From: Ligustrum vulgare
Taxonomy: Eukaryota > Streptophyta > Magnoliopsida > Lamiales > Oleaceae
Direction of reading: 5' to 3'
Length of the DNA stretch: 64,000 nt
NCBI GenBank assembly: GCA_963555705.1
Contig: OY743190.1
Location: 22,389,491-22,453,490, forward strand
The notes under the pieces are model-generated. The model ran no database searches. It saw nothing but the letters and a program-made list of their open reading frames with translations, and had not been told where the DNA came from. A program made the position numbers and the translations under genes. This document shows, one piece after another, positions 21,201 to 33,622 of the stretch (position 1 is the stretch's first letter; every line of letters begins with the position of its first letter).

Positions 21201-24200
21201 TCTTTGTTTTCTTAAGAACCTGGACTTTTTCTCTTTATACTATGCACATATGTGCCTCATAATAAGACAAAATCTTTCTGAAAAGATTTACCAGCGTAAT
21301 CTTTATATAAGCTCGACTGAAACTTCCTTTTCAAAATTGTAGATTTCAAACTTAAATCCTTTAATTCATACTTTAAATCATACATCATGTACTCGGTATC
21401 ACATACTCAATTCTAGCTGATAGCTAAGGTACTAACTTACAGCATCATACGTATCAGATATGATATTCCCATACTTAAGAAACTTCACTAATTTCCGAAA
21501 TCTGAAGTTCAAAATTTTATTTCCTGTTCTCCCAAAACTTCAATTCATGTCACACTTATGAACAATACTCTGATTACGTCTATCACCATTTAATAAGACT
21601 TCTGTGAATCATATAGGATTTCTCATCAAGTTTGCTTAACCCAAATATACAATCTCATAATTAAAAATCATACAACTGATCATTTCAGATTTTCCATTAT
21701 TGTAGCCAAAATATTTACTCACTTCAAAGTACAACCGATAACAATTAATCGAAACTGCATCACCAAATCTTTAAATAAATCCATATATTATGACTCAAAA
21801 TGAAAATTCCCAATCGTATGTAATATTTCATCATATCTTGTAGTACTCATGTAACCTGTCACTTATCATTGTATCATGTGACCTCAAATATTCGTATCAA
21901 TATCTCTAAAATTTCAATATAATAATCATCATACCTATCACGTGAACCTTATACGTCAATATGCTCACTTATATATTAATCTCTTAGACTAATAAATCTT
22001 GGATTCTACTATTGTCACTCTTCTTGCACACTACTCCATAATAAGTCATCATTTTGAAGTCTTATCCCTATTTTCCACAATTCTATCCACCAGGACAATT
22101 ACATAAAATTTCATTTCTTATTTTTCTAAACAAGATACCATTAATAACAATCTCCAAAATTTCAAGATATGATCAATCATAAGCCTTTCTCTGATCAAAT
22201 GCATTACTTCATCAATACTTGTACAAAATCTATGACCTGATAAAATTTTCTTTCATCAATTTCATCAAAAAAATTCTCTCATGATCTTCTAGTATCATAA
22301 ATGAAACTTAACGTACATCACTAGATCATTCAAATTACTAGTAAACCTGATTTTTTTTTTTTTCCATGACTGAGATTCATCATTCTTTGAATTCCATTTA
22401 GAACCAATATACAACAATAACTTATTCATGAAAGATCAACTTATTCCATAATATCAACACATCATCACCTTAAATTCTCGACCCAAGAAAATCACATTAT
22501 TCCTTATAATTATCTCTTGTATCTTTTGTATTCAAATGACCTTATGACCATCATCATTATCTCACATAATCCCAAACATTAACTCATATGTTCCCAAATT
22601 TCTTACTATAAAATAAATCTTTACTTCTTTAAAACATCTCACCATAATATGATAACTGACTATTCCCAATAATCATATTACATGTAAATTCAACAAACGG
22701 TAAATGATCGTCTTAACTATCACAAAGGTCTAACATGTAAGCTCTTGGCATAACCTCTAAACTCTTTATAAAGAAATATTTACTAAATACTTAAGTCATT
22801 ATTTAAGAACCCAAATGACATCACGTCTCTTCACTACTCTCTATAAACCCATGAAAATTTTCTCCAAATTTCAATAAATCTTTAACATATCAAACCATAA
22901 TAATTTGTCATTTCTAAAGCTTCTTATCACCAATTATCACCAAAATAATTTAAAACAATTACCTGAATATTCTCTCTATGTAGTATACCCAATAATATAT
23001 TATTCACAAATCAATATAATATCATCAGCTTATTTTTAACATATCTTCCCGATCAAATTCCAAAATAATCAACCGTATTATCTCTTATCCTCATAATTTA
23101 TAATATTCTCCAATACAAGTGATCATTCCTTAATAATGATCAATTAGTTCCCAATAATAATTAAGATTCTTCCCAATAATGCCATAATACTTGTCTTCAC
23201 TCATCTTTTAACTTATAACTTATCACTTACTAAAATCTCGCTTTGTGTAAAGGAACTTGAAATTCTAACCTCAATTCCCTTAGTCGTTGCATACCATATT
23301 ATGCTCTTAATTCCAAATGATAGAATTCTAGGTAGAGTCTCCCTTTGAAATTTGGACTTATCCAAATCGTAAGCATACTTCATAACTCACAATAATAAAT
23401 AATTGTACATTTGATCACAATTTCATCAAACTTCAATATCATCATAAATTTTCCAGAAAATCAATTCGTAATTCCTCAATATAGAAATTTCAAATCATAG
23501 TTCCCAATATCACATCTCACTTCCTTCAATACATTAATTGGTTCAAACGACTATTCATACTTATAAATATATACCACAAATCATATTCCCAAAATTTATT
23601 CTCAATGCCAAACTTCATAATAAATTTCTCTCAATAACTAATAACCAAATCTTTAAATCTCTAATTCTATAATTCTTCTCATAAAAATCTAAATAAAATC
23701 ATATCACTTATAATCTCAACATCTCATCATAACTTCATAAAATTGGCTCGCTATTTCTCATTAAATCTAAATGATAGATAATCTGAACATATTTCTAATC
23801 ATTTCTGTTGACTTCTCATACTTAGTGCCATGTCTAAAATCAATTGCAAAGTCCATTTAAGGTTCATCATTTCTAAACTTGAGGACAACAATTATTTGAA
23901 AATCATTCTTAAGTCATATTATTCCCATTATGCTCAACACCCGTTCTCTTTCTTTTCTTTTCTTTCTGATTTTTTTTTTTTTTTTTTTTCAGAATTGAAA
24001 CTTGAAGAGTGGTACCAATAATCATCCACAGTTTTTCCTTGCTTTTAAGCAAAGGTAGTGATAAAGGGATAAATTATTGAACCGAAAATTGAAACTTGAA
24101 GAGGAAGTACTAATAACCAACCACAGTTTTCCCTTGTTTTTACACAAAGGTAGTGATAAAGGGATAAATTATTGTACGAATTCATTATTAATTTTGTTTG

Positions 24201-24470
24201 TAATATATTATTCCATATATTTTTGGCAAAAGTTACGAACCAACTTATTTTTCTAATTTAGTCAGTCTTACTAAGCTTAATATGAACCAAAATTCATATC
24301 AATATCCTCTATGTCTCATGATTCTACCTTAAAAGGAATAAATTAAAATTCAGGCTTCTATCAATTCATATCATACTCAACACGTATATTTCACTTAAAG
24401 ATTCATAACATATGAATATTTCATACTTAACATGTCTTAATAAAATCGTAAATGACTTGCAAAGCATATA
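21201..24470 (-). other. Internal region of the Tekay-like element, non-coding, strand-asymmetric
   Basis: More than 3 kb without an open frame over about 60 codons on the coding strand. The plus strand is strikingly poor in G compared with C, which means the sense strand is poor in C. I could not read gag, protease, RT or integrase motifs. It includes a poly-T run near 23,972-23,990 and the duplication at 23,992-24,176. Confidence 0.5.
23992..24176. repeat. ~95-bp tandem duplication
   Basis: GAATTGAAACTTGAAGAG.., CCACAGTTTT.., GCAAAGGTAGTGATAAAGGG and ATAAATTATTG occur twice in the same order, the second copy with small differences (start about 24,087). Confidence 0.85.
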
Positions 24471-24474
24471 ACAT

Positions 24475-24835
24475 ACCTGGTTCGAGGAGTCAATACGTGG
24501 AGAGTGACATAGTAGAGTGATGAGTTAAAATATTTCATATAATCTTATTTTCCTTTAATCAACAATAATTTAATGTGGTTGTATCCAAATCAACATTTTC
24601 TTGAATCATAATTCCTAATTAATCACAGTCTTCAAAACAAATCCAATATCGATATAGTAATTATCTCCCCATCAATAATTAATAACTTAACCCAAATAAA
24701 ATTTATCGTCAAATCTTATTTTCCTTTAGTCCCCGAACTTCTAGAAATTTATCAAAGACATCAATATAAACATCATATCACTAACTAATATATTCCATAA
24801 AATTTTCAGGACATTACAAACTCCCCTGCTTAAAA
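24475..24835 (-). other. Second LTR edge and polypurine tract inside the Tekay-like element
   Basis: On the minus strand TTCATTTTAAGCAGGGGAG leads into TTTGTAATGTCCTGAAAAT at about 24,835-24,795, the same arrangement as polypurine tract plus LTR start in Tekay-type elements. It is not identical to the element's own LTR. This could be a fragment of a related element inside the internal region, or part of a recombinant element. Confidence 0.35.
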
Positions 24836-25278
24836 TGAATTTTGTCCTTGAAATTCGCACATCAAATTTCATCATGCTTTTCAAAATCATAACCATACTT
24901 GACATGTGAAAATTCAACTTTTCTTATCATAAAGCAAGCTTTTAAAATCATGCCAATAGACTAACTTTTCATTTCATCACATGTGTAAAAAAAATGTGCA
25001 AATCTTTACATTGTTTTAAACTCATAAATCTTATAAAATAATTAACACAACTAAAATTTCAAGGTCAAATACATTAAAGAAGAAATTAAACTCTAGAAAA
25101 TTTTGAAAATATGTCTTTGAAAAATAATTTCCCAGATTTTTTTTTATAATGAATAGTGATTTCGTTCACTGTTCATCATGAATAGCACGTCGTTTTACTG
25201 TTCGTGTGAATAGTATTTTTTTTTTTTTTTTTTTAAAGAAATAAAATTTCAAAATCTACAGAATCGTTTTTAAAACTT
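24836..25278 (-). other. Leader region of the Tekay-like element
   Basis: Between the primer site and the internal LTR edge. AT-rich with two T-runs (about 25,138 and 25,206) and repeated TGAATAGTx words near 25,150-25,215. No frame. Confidence 0.35.
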
Positions 25279-25280
25279 TT

Positions 25281-25293
25281 TGCTCTGATACCA
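25281..25293 (-). other. Primer-binding site (tRNA-iMet)
   Basis: TGCTCTGATACCA on the plus strand is TGGTATCAGAGCA on the minus strand, two bases from the 5' LTR. Confidence 0.95.
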
Positions 25294-25295
25294 AC

Positions 25296-26949
25296 TGTGA
25301 CGACCCGAATTCTAGACCATTCGAGTGCCACTAAAAGTGACTCATATCATATTATCGAGACTTAAATAGTAATGTAAAATTATTCAAAAGAATAATTAGA
25401 ATCCCATAATTTTATTTGTGAATAAAAATAGAACATAATTTTCTTACATAAAGTTCAACATAATTATCTCATCAATCTTAACCACTTTTGCCACTTCCAT
25501 GTTGACCGCCTCGAACCTTCAATTATCTGAAAATGATAAATATCGTGGAGTGAGATTTATAAAATCCCAGTAAGTATACCAAGCATAATTTTCTTTTGAA
25601 AGCATAGGGATCATTTTCATCATAACATAGGATAGGATCGAAATCCTCATAAACATAGAGAGACACAAGAATTTTACAGAACTTAGATGGCAAGAATTCT
25701 TATGTGTAGCGCTACTAAACTCCGGTCCCCTTAGCATAATCATAAACATATCATATGGGACCCATAGCAATCTTGTGAGATTGATTTCATAGCAATGATC
25801 CAAACACTTTCGTAAAAACATAAGGTATATTTACTTTTCATAAAAACATACTTACTTTTCTTAAAAACATAAGATATACTTACATTTCATAAAAACATAC
25901 TTACTTTTTATAAAAACATAAGATATACTTACATTTCATAAAAACATACTTACTTTTCATAAAAACATAAGATATACTTACATTTCATAAAAACATACTT
26001 ACTTTTCATAAAAACATAAGATATACTTACATTTCATAAAAACATACTTACTTTTCATAAAAACATAAGATATACTTACATTTTAAAAGATTAAAATGAA
26101 GTGTAGTAGTAAATGGACCAAAACTTTCTTGACCACCTTGAATTTCTCTTACTTGTGGATTTTGTCAAGAGATTGGAAATAAGTGTATATGTGTAGAGTT
26201 GTATGTAAAAGAGATGGATTTATATAGATGTGTAAAGTTGGCATAATGTAAACATCATCATTCAATTCTATTAATTTTAACACATCCTTTTCTTAAAGTA
26301 AAGCACCATTCATATACTTTTCCATATTTATACAAATATTATGCTCTTCATGATTACATATAATGGAGTCTTATCAACCATTCATATACTTTTCCATATT
26401 TATACAAATATTATGCTCTTCATGATTACATATAATGGAGTCTTATCAACCATTCATATACTTTTCCATATTTATACAAATATTATGCTCTTCATGATTA
26501 CATATAATGGAGTCTTATCAACCATTCATATACTTTTCCATATTTATACAAATATTATGCTCTTCATGATTACATATAATGGAATATTATCAACCATTCA
26601 TATACTTTTCCATATTTATACAAATACTATGCTCTTCATGATTACATATAATGGAACCTCTCATGCTTGCATATATTTTCTTAATTTCAATAATAAAAGT
26701 AATTTGGAAATAAATAAATATTGGGATAACATTGAATTAAGTACTTGGACTTAATATACTTTAAATCAAGAGAATGGAGATATTTTTAGAAATTCGGAAT
26801 TTAATTTAAAATCGAACGATCTTGACTATTTCTTGACTTGGCTATACGAATACGTCGCGGCGTTAACTTAATAAAAATGGGTGAAATAGTAGCGACACGA
26901 TTTTCTATTAAAATAATTATTAATCGCGTAAAAATTCTTGGTCGCTACA
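25296..26949 (-). repeat. 5' LTR of the Tekay-like element
   Basis: 1,654 bp, from TGTGACGACCCG to GGTCGCTACA. It is 317 bp shorter than the other LTR because its ~47-bp array (about 25,819-26,083) has fewer units; the 72-bp array (about 26,305-26,657) is unchanged. Confidence 0.9.
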
Positions 26950-27040
26950 CCTGGAGACGCGTCCACCTAGTGTGGAACAAAACCACTTACACAATGGACA
27001 ATACCGTGTGTTGACGACCTGTAAGCATCCCAAGAGCATG
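26950..27040 (+). mobile_element. SINE-like unit 2, body
   Basis: CCTGGAGACGCGTCCACC.., GGACAATACCGTGTGTTGAC and CCTGTAAGCATCCCAAGAGC continue the unit broken at 19,078. The first five bases are the right copy of the CCTGG duplication. Confidence 0.45.
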
Positions 27041-27054
27041 ACAACGTCAAAAAA

Positions 27055-27948
27055 TGCAATTAAAAGCGTAAAACTATGGTACATCGTTAATCCCAATAGA
27101 TAGTTTAGTTGTTCATAATAAAATTAATAAAAATGCAATAATAAGCTAAACTAAACATCACGAGTAAATTGAAGAGATGAGTAAAAGAATTCTTGCAACA
27201 AGAAGGTCTTCCACAAGTTGATCGTTTAATCTTCTCGCCTTTGCCTCCAATTGAGCCTCCAAAATCTCTAAGCTTTGATGGTGAATTATATGCCTCTAGA
27301 GTATTGTACAAAGGTGCCTCCTACGTGCATGATATGCTCCTTATATCAATTTCCCAAGAAACCTAGGTAAACTCACTCTGAATCCGTGCATGGGCTTTTT
27401 GTCTAGTTGGGCCGGACAACTGCGCGGCTGCGCAAGCATAAGGTTGGTGGCCGCACAGTAGAGTCAAAAGTGGTTATATAAAATTAAGAAATCTCGCGTG
27501 ACTACCAAGTTTAGAATCCGTGGCCACGCAGTAGGAAGTTTTCAGCGCTATTTTCCATCTTTTCGGTACGTTTAAGTTGGCCCCTGAACTTTATTTGTAC
27601 GTGAGTCCTTCATCCTTCTGATTACGAAAATTAAGCCCATGAAGTTTCCAAACACTTCAATTCTTCTTCCAAACTTCAATCCATCTCCAATTAAGCTCTT
27701 GAATCATGATTTCTTTCACTTAGTTCCTCTTGGAAATACCGATTGACATCACCAACAACTATTTTGCTCTTTTTAGCTCCAATTGACATCCAAGTGTCCA
27801 TTATTCCACTTTATTGCTTCATTCTCACGAATTTGGGAATATTCCTACAATGCAAGTAAACAACACAACATTATGTAGTAATTATTCAAGAATGACAATT
27901 TATTATTCGAATTTAGATGTATAAATAAGTGTATAAATACACTTATCA
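27055..27948 (-). repeat. LTR A of the Athila-like element, part 2
   Basis: It resumes with TGCAATTAAAAGCGTAAAAC and ends CACTTATCA, as in LTR B (36,697-37,585). It holds paired GC-rich words at 27421-27434 and 27446-27457, and near 27495 and 27519, with a minus-strand TATA-like GATATAAGG near 27,340. Confidence 0.85.
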
Positions 27949-27966
27949 AACATTTCCAAACTAGAA
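27949..27966 (-). other. Polypurine tract of the Athila-like element (decayed)
   Basis: The minus strand reads CTAGTTTGGAAATGTT before TGATAAGTG. The homologous place at 42,531-42,545 keeps TTTGGGGGTATT, so the G-run here has mutated. It marks the left LTR's inner edge. Confidence 0.6.
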
Positions 27967-30007
27967 TTATTGTTCGTCCTCGAACAATGTAAAATTAAAC
28001 TAATGAATCAAGAATTTCAAAATAACAAATTTTTTTGTTGTGTTAACCTATTCACCATAAGCCTCAATAATACAAATCAAATCATAATCTTGGACAGAAT
28101 TTTGAACGACAACGTAAGAATAGTTCTAGTCAAGTCATGCTCAATTTTCAAGTGTGTGTGTGTGTGTGAATAGGCATTGTCGAATGCCTACTTATGCAAA
28201 AAAAATAAAAAAATACTTAACACTGTGTAGTTTATTCTTCAAAATCAAGCCTGAATTCCATGTGGTCAACCTATGAAGTTCTAAAGATTTTTCTTACATC
28301 GCTCATGAAAAATCACAACTTACTGCTTTTCTCTCAGATCCTTGGTTTTTGTCCATGGTGGTTTCTAAACATTATTCATTGCATGTACAACAAGTCAAAA
28401 GTAAGCAATCCCCAATTTCATATCATTTATCTCTACAGTTTTAATCAACTAAGTTTATACAATGTAAGTTTTTCTCTTTTTCTTTTTATGGATTACTTTT
28501 TTTCCGTTTTTATTGCCCCTGTCTTTTCTCATCTTTGTGCAATACTTTTCTCATTTGGTTTATGTGACCCCTATAGCGATTTTAAGTCGGTGACTCCCAA
28601 GCCATACGACCTTTGGGGCACCAGGTTCAGAGAACCCCTTAAACTTAATTACCCGAGTCACAAAAGCAACAAAGAAAAGTTAAAGATGTATGATTGTCTT
28701 ATGAGTAAGTCCACTCTCCTTACCTGCTTTCTAATTGACCCGTGTAACGAGCTTTGAGCTGATAGCTTCCAACTCAGCTGAGTTTAGGTTATCAGGTTTC
28801 AACACCCTTACAAGCTTACTTGCTCGAGTCAAAAAGGCATTTGTTAAGTAGAATAAGACCTTCAGCATTTTTCTATTTTTATGCTAGTTATGGTTTATAC
28901 CTGTTGACCAAACTGTTTTAACTAGAGTGCAAAACCAAAAACCACAAACCTCCAACCCATCAATACATGCAGATTCTAACCATTCCATCTCCAAACTAGC
29001 TTCTTGAGTTGTTTGTTCTATTTAAGGGAGAATGTGTCTAATGATCTAAGTTTAGGGATTAGCAATTCATTCCTAAGTTCATGTTACATCGATTTATCCC
29101 ATAAGTATAAAATACATCCCTACACAAATGATAATCCAACAAAGGCTATGTGCGCATGAAGATGAAATCAAGCAAGTCATGACTAGTAAATAAAATTCAA
29201 CTTTTGACGTTGTCTAATTATTCAAGCCGAAGCATGAATTGATACATACTGTTTTCTAGGCAATAAACAAGTCAACAAAATTTTCAAGTTTTTTTTTTAA
29301 TACTATGCATGGTATATCCCAAATACTTGAATGAATGTGAAGCATATGAAGCATGAAATATGAAATGGGATTTCCACCCCCAAACTAAAACTATACATTG
29401 CCTTCAATGTATTTCATATAATCATGATGAAAGAAACTCAAAATAGAAACTACAAAGATGGGGTCAAGTACTTCCCGGGTTTGAGGGTTCAAGTTTTCCA
29501 ATTTGGAGCTTTCCTTTAAATGTAGACTTGGATGGTTTCACTTATTCCAATCTTGATTTTGATGTTTTCCAATTGATGTGTACCTCGCAAGAGTGAAACA
29601 ACTACATTAGAAACATAAAATTTAATGGCAATCATAGTCAGCTTTATTTACAACCCCCAAACTAAAGTTATGCACAAGTTTGAATTTGTTTTGAAAATAG
29701 CCAACTACCCATTTTCAGCCCCCGACATCGCTATGAAAAATTAAAATTTTTTCAAGTCATATTTGTACACATGAAAGTATGTAATGTGGTCTAATACATA
29801 TCAAAAATTCAGCTCATTTGGAGTTAAAAATGGTTGTGAGATGATGTAGCAAAGTGATCACCTAAATCTGAAATTTGCACAATGCTTACAATGACCTTAA
29901 TGTAGTGCCTAAGTGTGCCCATGATTTCAAATAAAATTTTATGCACTTGTGATGATGCAAATCATGAAAGGATTGCACATAATCAATGTTCAATATGAAG
30001 TAATGAA
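27967..30007 (-). other. 3' untranslated region of the Athila-like element, distal part
   Basis: Homologous to 37,586-37,925 (partly) and to 42,531-43,930, which shows it is element DNA. TTCGTCCTCGAACAATGTA at its start is typical for DNA next to this LTR type. The plus-strand open frame 28260-28757 crosses unremarkable DNA and has no counterpart at the homologous site. A GT run is at 28,153-28,169. Confidence 0.6.
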
Positions 30008-30012
30008 TGTTG
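30008..30012. other. Target-site duplication TGTTG (left)
   Basis: TGTTG recurs at 32588-32592. Confidence 0.8.
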
Positions 30013-32587
30013 TGTGGTGCACGACCAGATTTTTCCTTTATTTTCAAATTCTATGCCAACACGTAGCGCATAAAACAAATTGCGAAAATATTTTTATTTT
30101 CATTTCATAAGTTGGTGAAGTAAAAGATGTCACTTGACTCAGATTTCAAAATCACATTAATTTAAAATAAAATCCATTCATTTAAAAAGTGACAATAAAA
30201 TATAATATAATGACTTTAAAATCTATTAGATAAACATTAACAATAATAAATAACGAGTTTGGCAGTTCAAACACAAGACCTTATTTAGTGAATCCACAAT
30301 TCACAGGTCGTCACCTAGAGCAGAACTATATGTCTCTCACCGTTTGAAGATCCGCGCCGTTCCCTTTTTAAATTCTATTATTACCTAAAATATTAAATAT
30401 GTCGTGGAATGAGCATACACTTGCCCAGTGAATGAAATATGGTACACATGTGCTATTGCACTTAGACAAGTCATATTCTTAAGTCAATTCCAGTCCCAAG
30501 TCAAGTTCAAGTCTAATCATTTTAGATCATATGTATTTCAAGTTATATCTAGTCCGGTCAAGTTAATTTCATGTATTCAAATCAAGTGAAATTCTCATAT
30601 TCAAGTCAAGTCAAACTTTATTAATATCAACGTAAATTCATGTCTTACATATTTAAACCTGTAAATAGTCCTATATTCAACTCATATAATCAAGATAATT
30701 TGGGGCAAGACATATATTCAAGTCAGGTCAAGATATTCAAGTTCATATGCATTTGCATATTAATCAAATCGAGTCAAGTTCATATATTCCAATCAAGTCA
30801 AACTCATATATTCAAGACTTATGCAATTGTATGTATTTTCAAAGAGTATGACTTTTAATGGGGCCCATATTACAAATCAACTGTTATCTCTAGCGCGTAC
30901 AAGCAGAGAATTTAACCCAAAGTTCAAGCATAAAGTTATTTCACGAGTTCTTTTACAAGCGCGATTTTTCTACCACGGGTTTCAAGTAGGGAGTCGAGAT
31001 CCTTGAAATTCATTATCAAGCTTAACCACATCGTGATCCAATTACTGGACTCCGTGACACGTATATCAAGACAAGTGAGATAGAGTGATTGTAATATCAA
31101 AAAATTCCTTTATATGCAATGTATAAGAAAAAACATGAAAATCCTTTTAATGTAATGCATAATGAACACATAACATAAGGTATTATTTAAGATCACGTAA
31201 TCAAGTATAAGTCTAGTCAAGCCAAATTAAGTCAAGACAAGTTCAGGAGTTACTCATAGACAAAATAATCTTACATATTCAAGATAATATTCAAGTGAGA
31301 CAAGATTAATGACAATAATATCATGACAAGATTATATCATGACAAGATTAATGACATCATAACTATTATATGAAATTATAACAAGATCACATAATCAAGT
31401 AGACACATATACATATTCTACTCACCTCGATCCAAAATGGTCAGAAAGAAGTTCTTTACCCTGCAGATGTATTGATACATGCTGTCACATGTATTGATAC
31501 ATGATGTCTGTCCTGAGATATCGATACTTGTAGGAATTTCAGCGTTTATAGACTTATTTTTTGGACTTTCTTCAAGGCCTTAACTATTAAATTTACTCAA
31601 GAACATGTTGGTCGAGCATAACATCATTTAGGATATCAAGAACATGTTATTGGGATAACATGTCTTAATCCTAACAAAATATTCAAGCATAATCACAACT
31701 TGAAAATTCTATAATTTATGGAGGAAGGAAGTAAGAAATGAACCATTCTTTTCTCACGATCATTCACTGAATTTTTCTGTGTGTAGAACTCATCTTGGTT
31801 GAGGGATATTTATAGTGAAATATGGCTGCACTTGAAGGAAATGGAGTTCAGCCGTAGGAGAATTTTTCTTGTTTTACATTCGGCCATATCCAAGTTTAGC
31901 AAGAGGTGGAAGGTTAAAATCATGCAAGCTTGACGTGTCCTTTCCTAATTCAATGAGAAAGATACCAAGAAGGAGGTGGAAGTCTATGGTATCAAGTAGG
32001 AGCTGGTGGGTTCTTATTGGTCAAGAGGAAAGATTCGAAGTCGGTTCATGTAAGTTAAAGTGCAGAATTTCAATTTCGACAGACCATGATTGAGCTCAAG
32101 TTCGAAACATCAAATGGAGTCAAAATCTTGGTTTCTTGGTACTTTCGAAGTACTCACAGAGTACTTTAATGTGCAATTTACGGTATAAGAAATGGATAAC
32201 CGAGGAGAAAGTTATAGTCTTCCGAAATTGGTCAAAAAAATGTTTTCGGGTTACCTTTTTTACCGTCTTAATTTTAGAAATTCACCGAGGGCTATCCGTT
32301 AGTCGGAATGACAAACCATTTTCATATTATCAAGGTTCACTCTGAGAAATTTCTCGTACATATATGACATGTAATCAAATGAGGTCGGGAGTGCTAGAAA
32401 AAGTCTCGAACAAAGGAACACTTAAATATGTTTTTGACGTAACTTTTCTTTATTTAATATTTTCATTTCTTTTTCGTTTAAACACATTTTTCTTTCTTTT
32501 CATCCCAAAATAATTACATAAATAATAAAATACTTTTATTATATCATAATAGTTAATAAAGGACGTCAAAAATTTCAAATCGTTACA
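30013..32587 (-). mobile_element. Solo LTR (2,575 bp), Tekay-like, minus orientation
   Basis: From TGTGGTGCACGACC to AATCGTTACA on the plus strand; the minus strand starts TGTAACGATTTG, comparable to TGTAGCGACC in the elements at 19,079 and 52,087. TGTTG flanks it on both sides. No internal region follows, so it is a solo LTR left by LTR-LTR recombination. A minus-strand TATA-like CTATAAATA lies near 31,807-31,816. Degenerate CAAGTCAAGT repeats fill 30,460-30,830 and 31,200-31,300. Open frames inside it have no recognisable product. Confidence 0.8.
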
Positions 32588-32592
32588 TGTTG

Positions 32593-33585
32593 TTCAAAAG
32601 AAGTTGCAAAAATTGATGAAGGTTTCACTGAAACATTTTAACAAGCATATTGAGTGCATTCCTAAATATGAAGAGAAATCATGAATTTGGAGACAAAAAA
32701 TTATCCCAAAATTTTTTGACCCATGTTTCATAATCAAAACAACACAAATTTGTAGCCTATTCCACAACATAATAATCCAAAATATCCAAATCTCCATAAC
32801 AGTAAGAAAATCTCATAAACTTGCAAAATTGTAAAGTGAAGAGGAATTTCATACCTTTTTGGATGACTAGAATGTGATGCAAGCTTACATGATGTTCAAT
32901 TACATGTGAATGAATGCAAGTTAGGTGATATGTTATGTTTGGGAGAATATGGGAAGTAAAAACGAGGTTGAAAGTTATGAAATTGTGAGAATACCTATTA
33001 CATATAAAAATATGTCGATTTTGTTCCCCAGATAAGCGCGCAGCCGTGCAGAAAAAATTCTGGTGGCCGTGTGATTCAAATCTATAGGTTCTGCTAAATA
33101 GAATGCACACACGCGGCCACCACCTGATAAGGGGGTGGTCACGCAGGTTATCGACTGACACCAACTTTTTATACAATTTTGACATTTCAAACTCAAATTT
33201 TGACTCCAAAACACCTAATTCTCTATGTACTCAACCACTTATACTTCATTCATGTCTTGAACTAAGGTTTCATGTTCGAGTTTATGATTTAGCACCACAA
33301 TTCAAGTATGCAATGTAAACACAAAATTCAATGAAATGAACAATCTCTTGAATGTCAGTATGCATCTACATATGCTTTCAACTCTAAGGCTAAAAGTGTA
33401 TGATGAAAATGATGCTAATACACTTCAAACAATGAACATCCTTGTGATAACTCTCTAGTTTAATGCAAAGAATGCAAGGCAAGAGTGATGACTCAATGAT
33501 GCTTACAAAAACTACTAAAGCAAAACAATCCTAAATTATTCATAAAGCATTAAATAAAGCAAGTTAAACAATGAAAATGATATAA
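32593..33585 (-). other. 3' untranslated region of the Athila-like element, proximal part
   Basis: No domain. Two pairs of GC-rich words lie at 33,030-33,150 (GCAGCCGTGCAG and GGTGGCCGTGTG, then ACGCGGCCACC and GGTGGTCACGCAG), like the pairs inside the LTRs. The 150-codon minus-strand frame 33209-32757 crosses these words and has no similarity that I recognise. Confidence 0.5.
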
Positions 33586-33606
33586 GGCTGGGTTGCCTCC
33601 CAACAA
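33586..33606 (-). other. Conserved post-gag-pro sequence
   Basis: GCGCTTGTTGGGAGGCAACC on the minus strand is a sequence I know from many plant gypsy elements of the Athila/Tat kind, downstream of the coding part. Its presence directly after the protease frame indicates that pol is missing rather than displaced. Confidence 0.5.
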
Positions 33607-33622
33607 GCGCTCCGTTTGGAGT

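Larger units (their letters stand above)
19079..26949 (-). mobile_element. Tekay/Del-like Ty3/gypsy retrotransposon
   Basis: Long LTRs of 1,971 and 1,654 bp start TGTGACGACCCG and end GGTCGCTACA on the plus strand. A tRNA-iMet primer site next to the right LTR and a polypurine tract next to the left LTR show minus orientation, and the duplication CCTGG is perfect. The two LTRs are nearly identical outside tandem arrays, so insertion was recent. The 4.2-kb internal region has no open frame; only the last codons of pol are legible at 21,051-21,200. Long LTRs, the TGTARCGAC start and tRNA-iMet priming suit the Tekay chromovirus group, but the domains needed for certainty are gone. Confidence 0.8.
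16097..27049 (+). mobile_element. 10.9-kb insertion inside LTR A
   Basis: The left edge follows AACAATG (16092-16098) and the right edge precedes AAAAATG (27050-27056); the intact LTR B reads GAACAATGCAATT at this point. The insertion therefore made a 5-8 bp duplication, now imperfect, and edges are known to about 5 bp. The left end is TGTTGTTGAC and the right end TGACAACGTCA. Without the Tekay-like element inside it is about 3.1 kb: a promoter-like region, a multi-exon gene of the 'putative gypsy type transposon' family, and SINE-like repeats. I cannot assign its superfamily. Confidence 0.55.

Noticed and set aside
28260..28757. 165-codon plus-strand open frame
   Set aside because: It lies in the untranslated region of the Athila-like element; the homologous copy near 42,860-43,320 is not open in this frame.
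31433..31520. Direct repeats TGTATTGATACATG as a regulatory pair
   Set aside because: Only two or three copies inside a solo LTR, with no comparison outside; too little to claim a function.
32757..33209. 150-codon minus-strand open frame
   Set aside because: It crosses the GC-rich word pairs in untranslated retroelement DNA; no domain seen.
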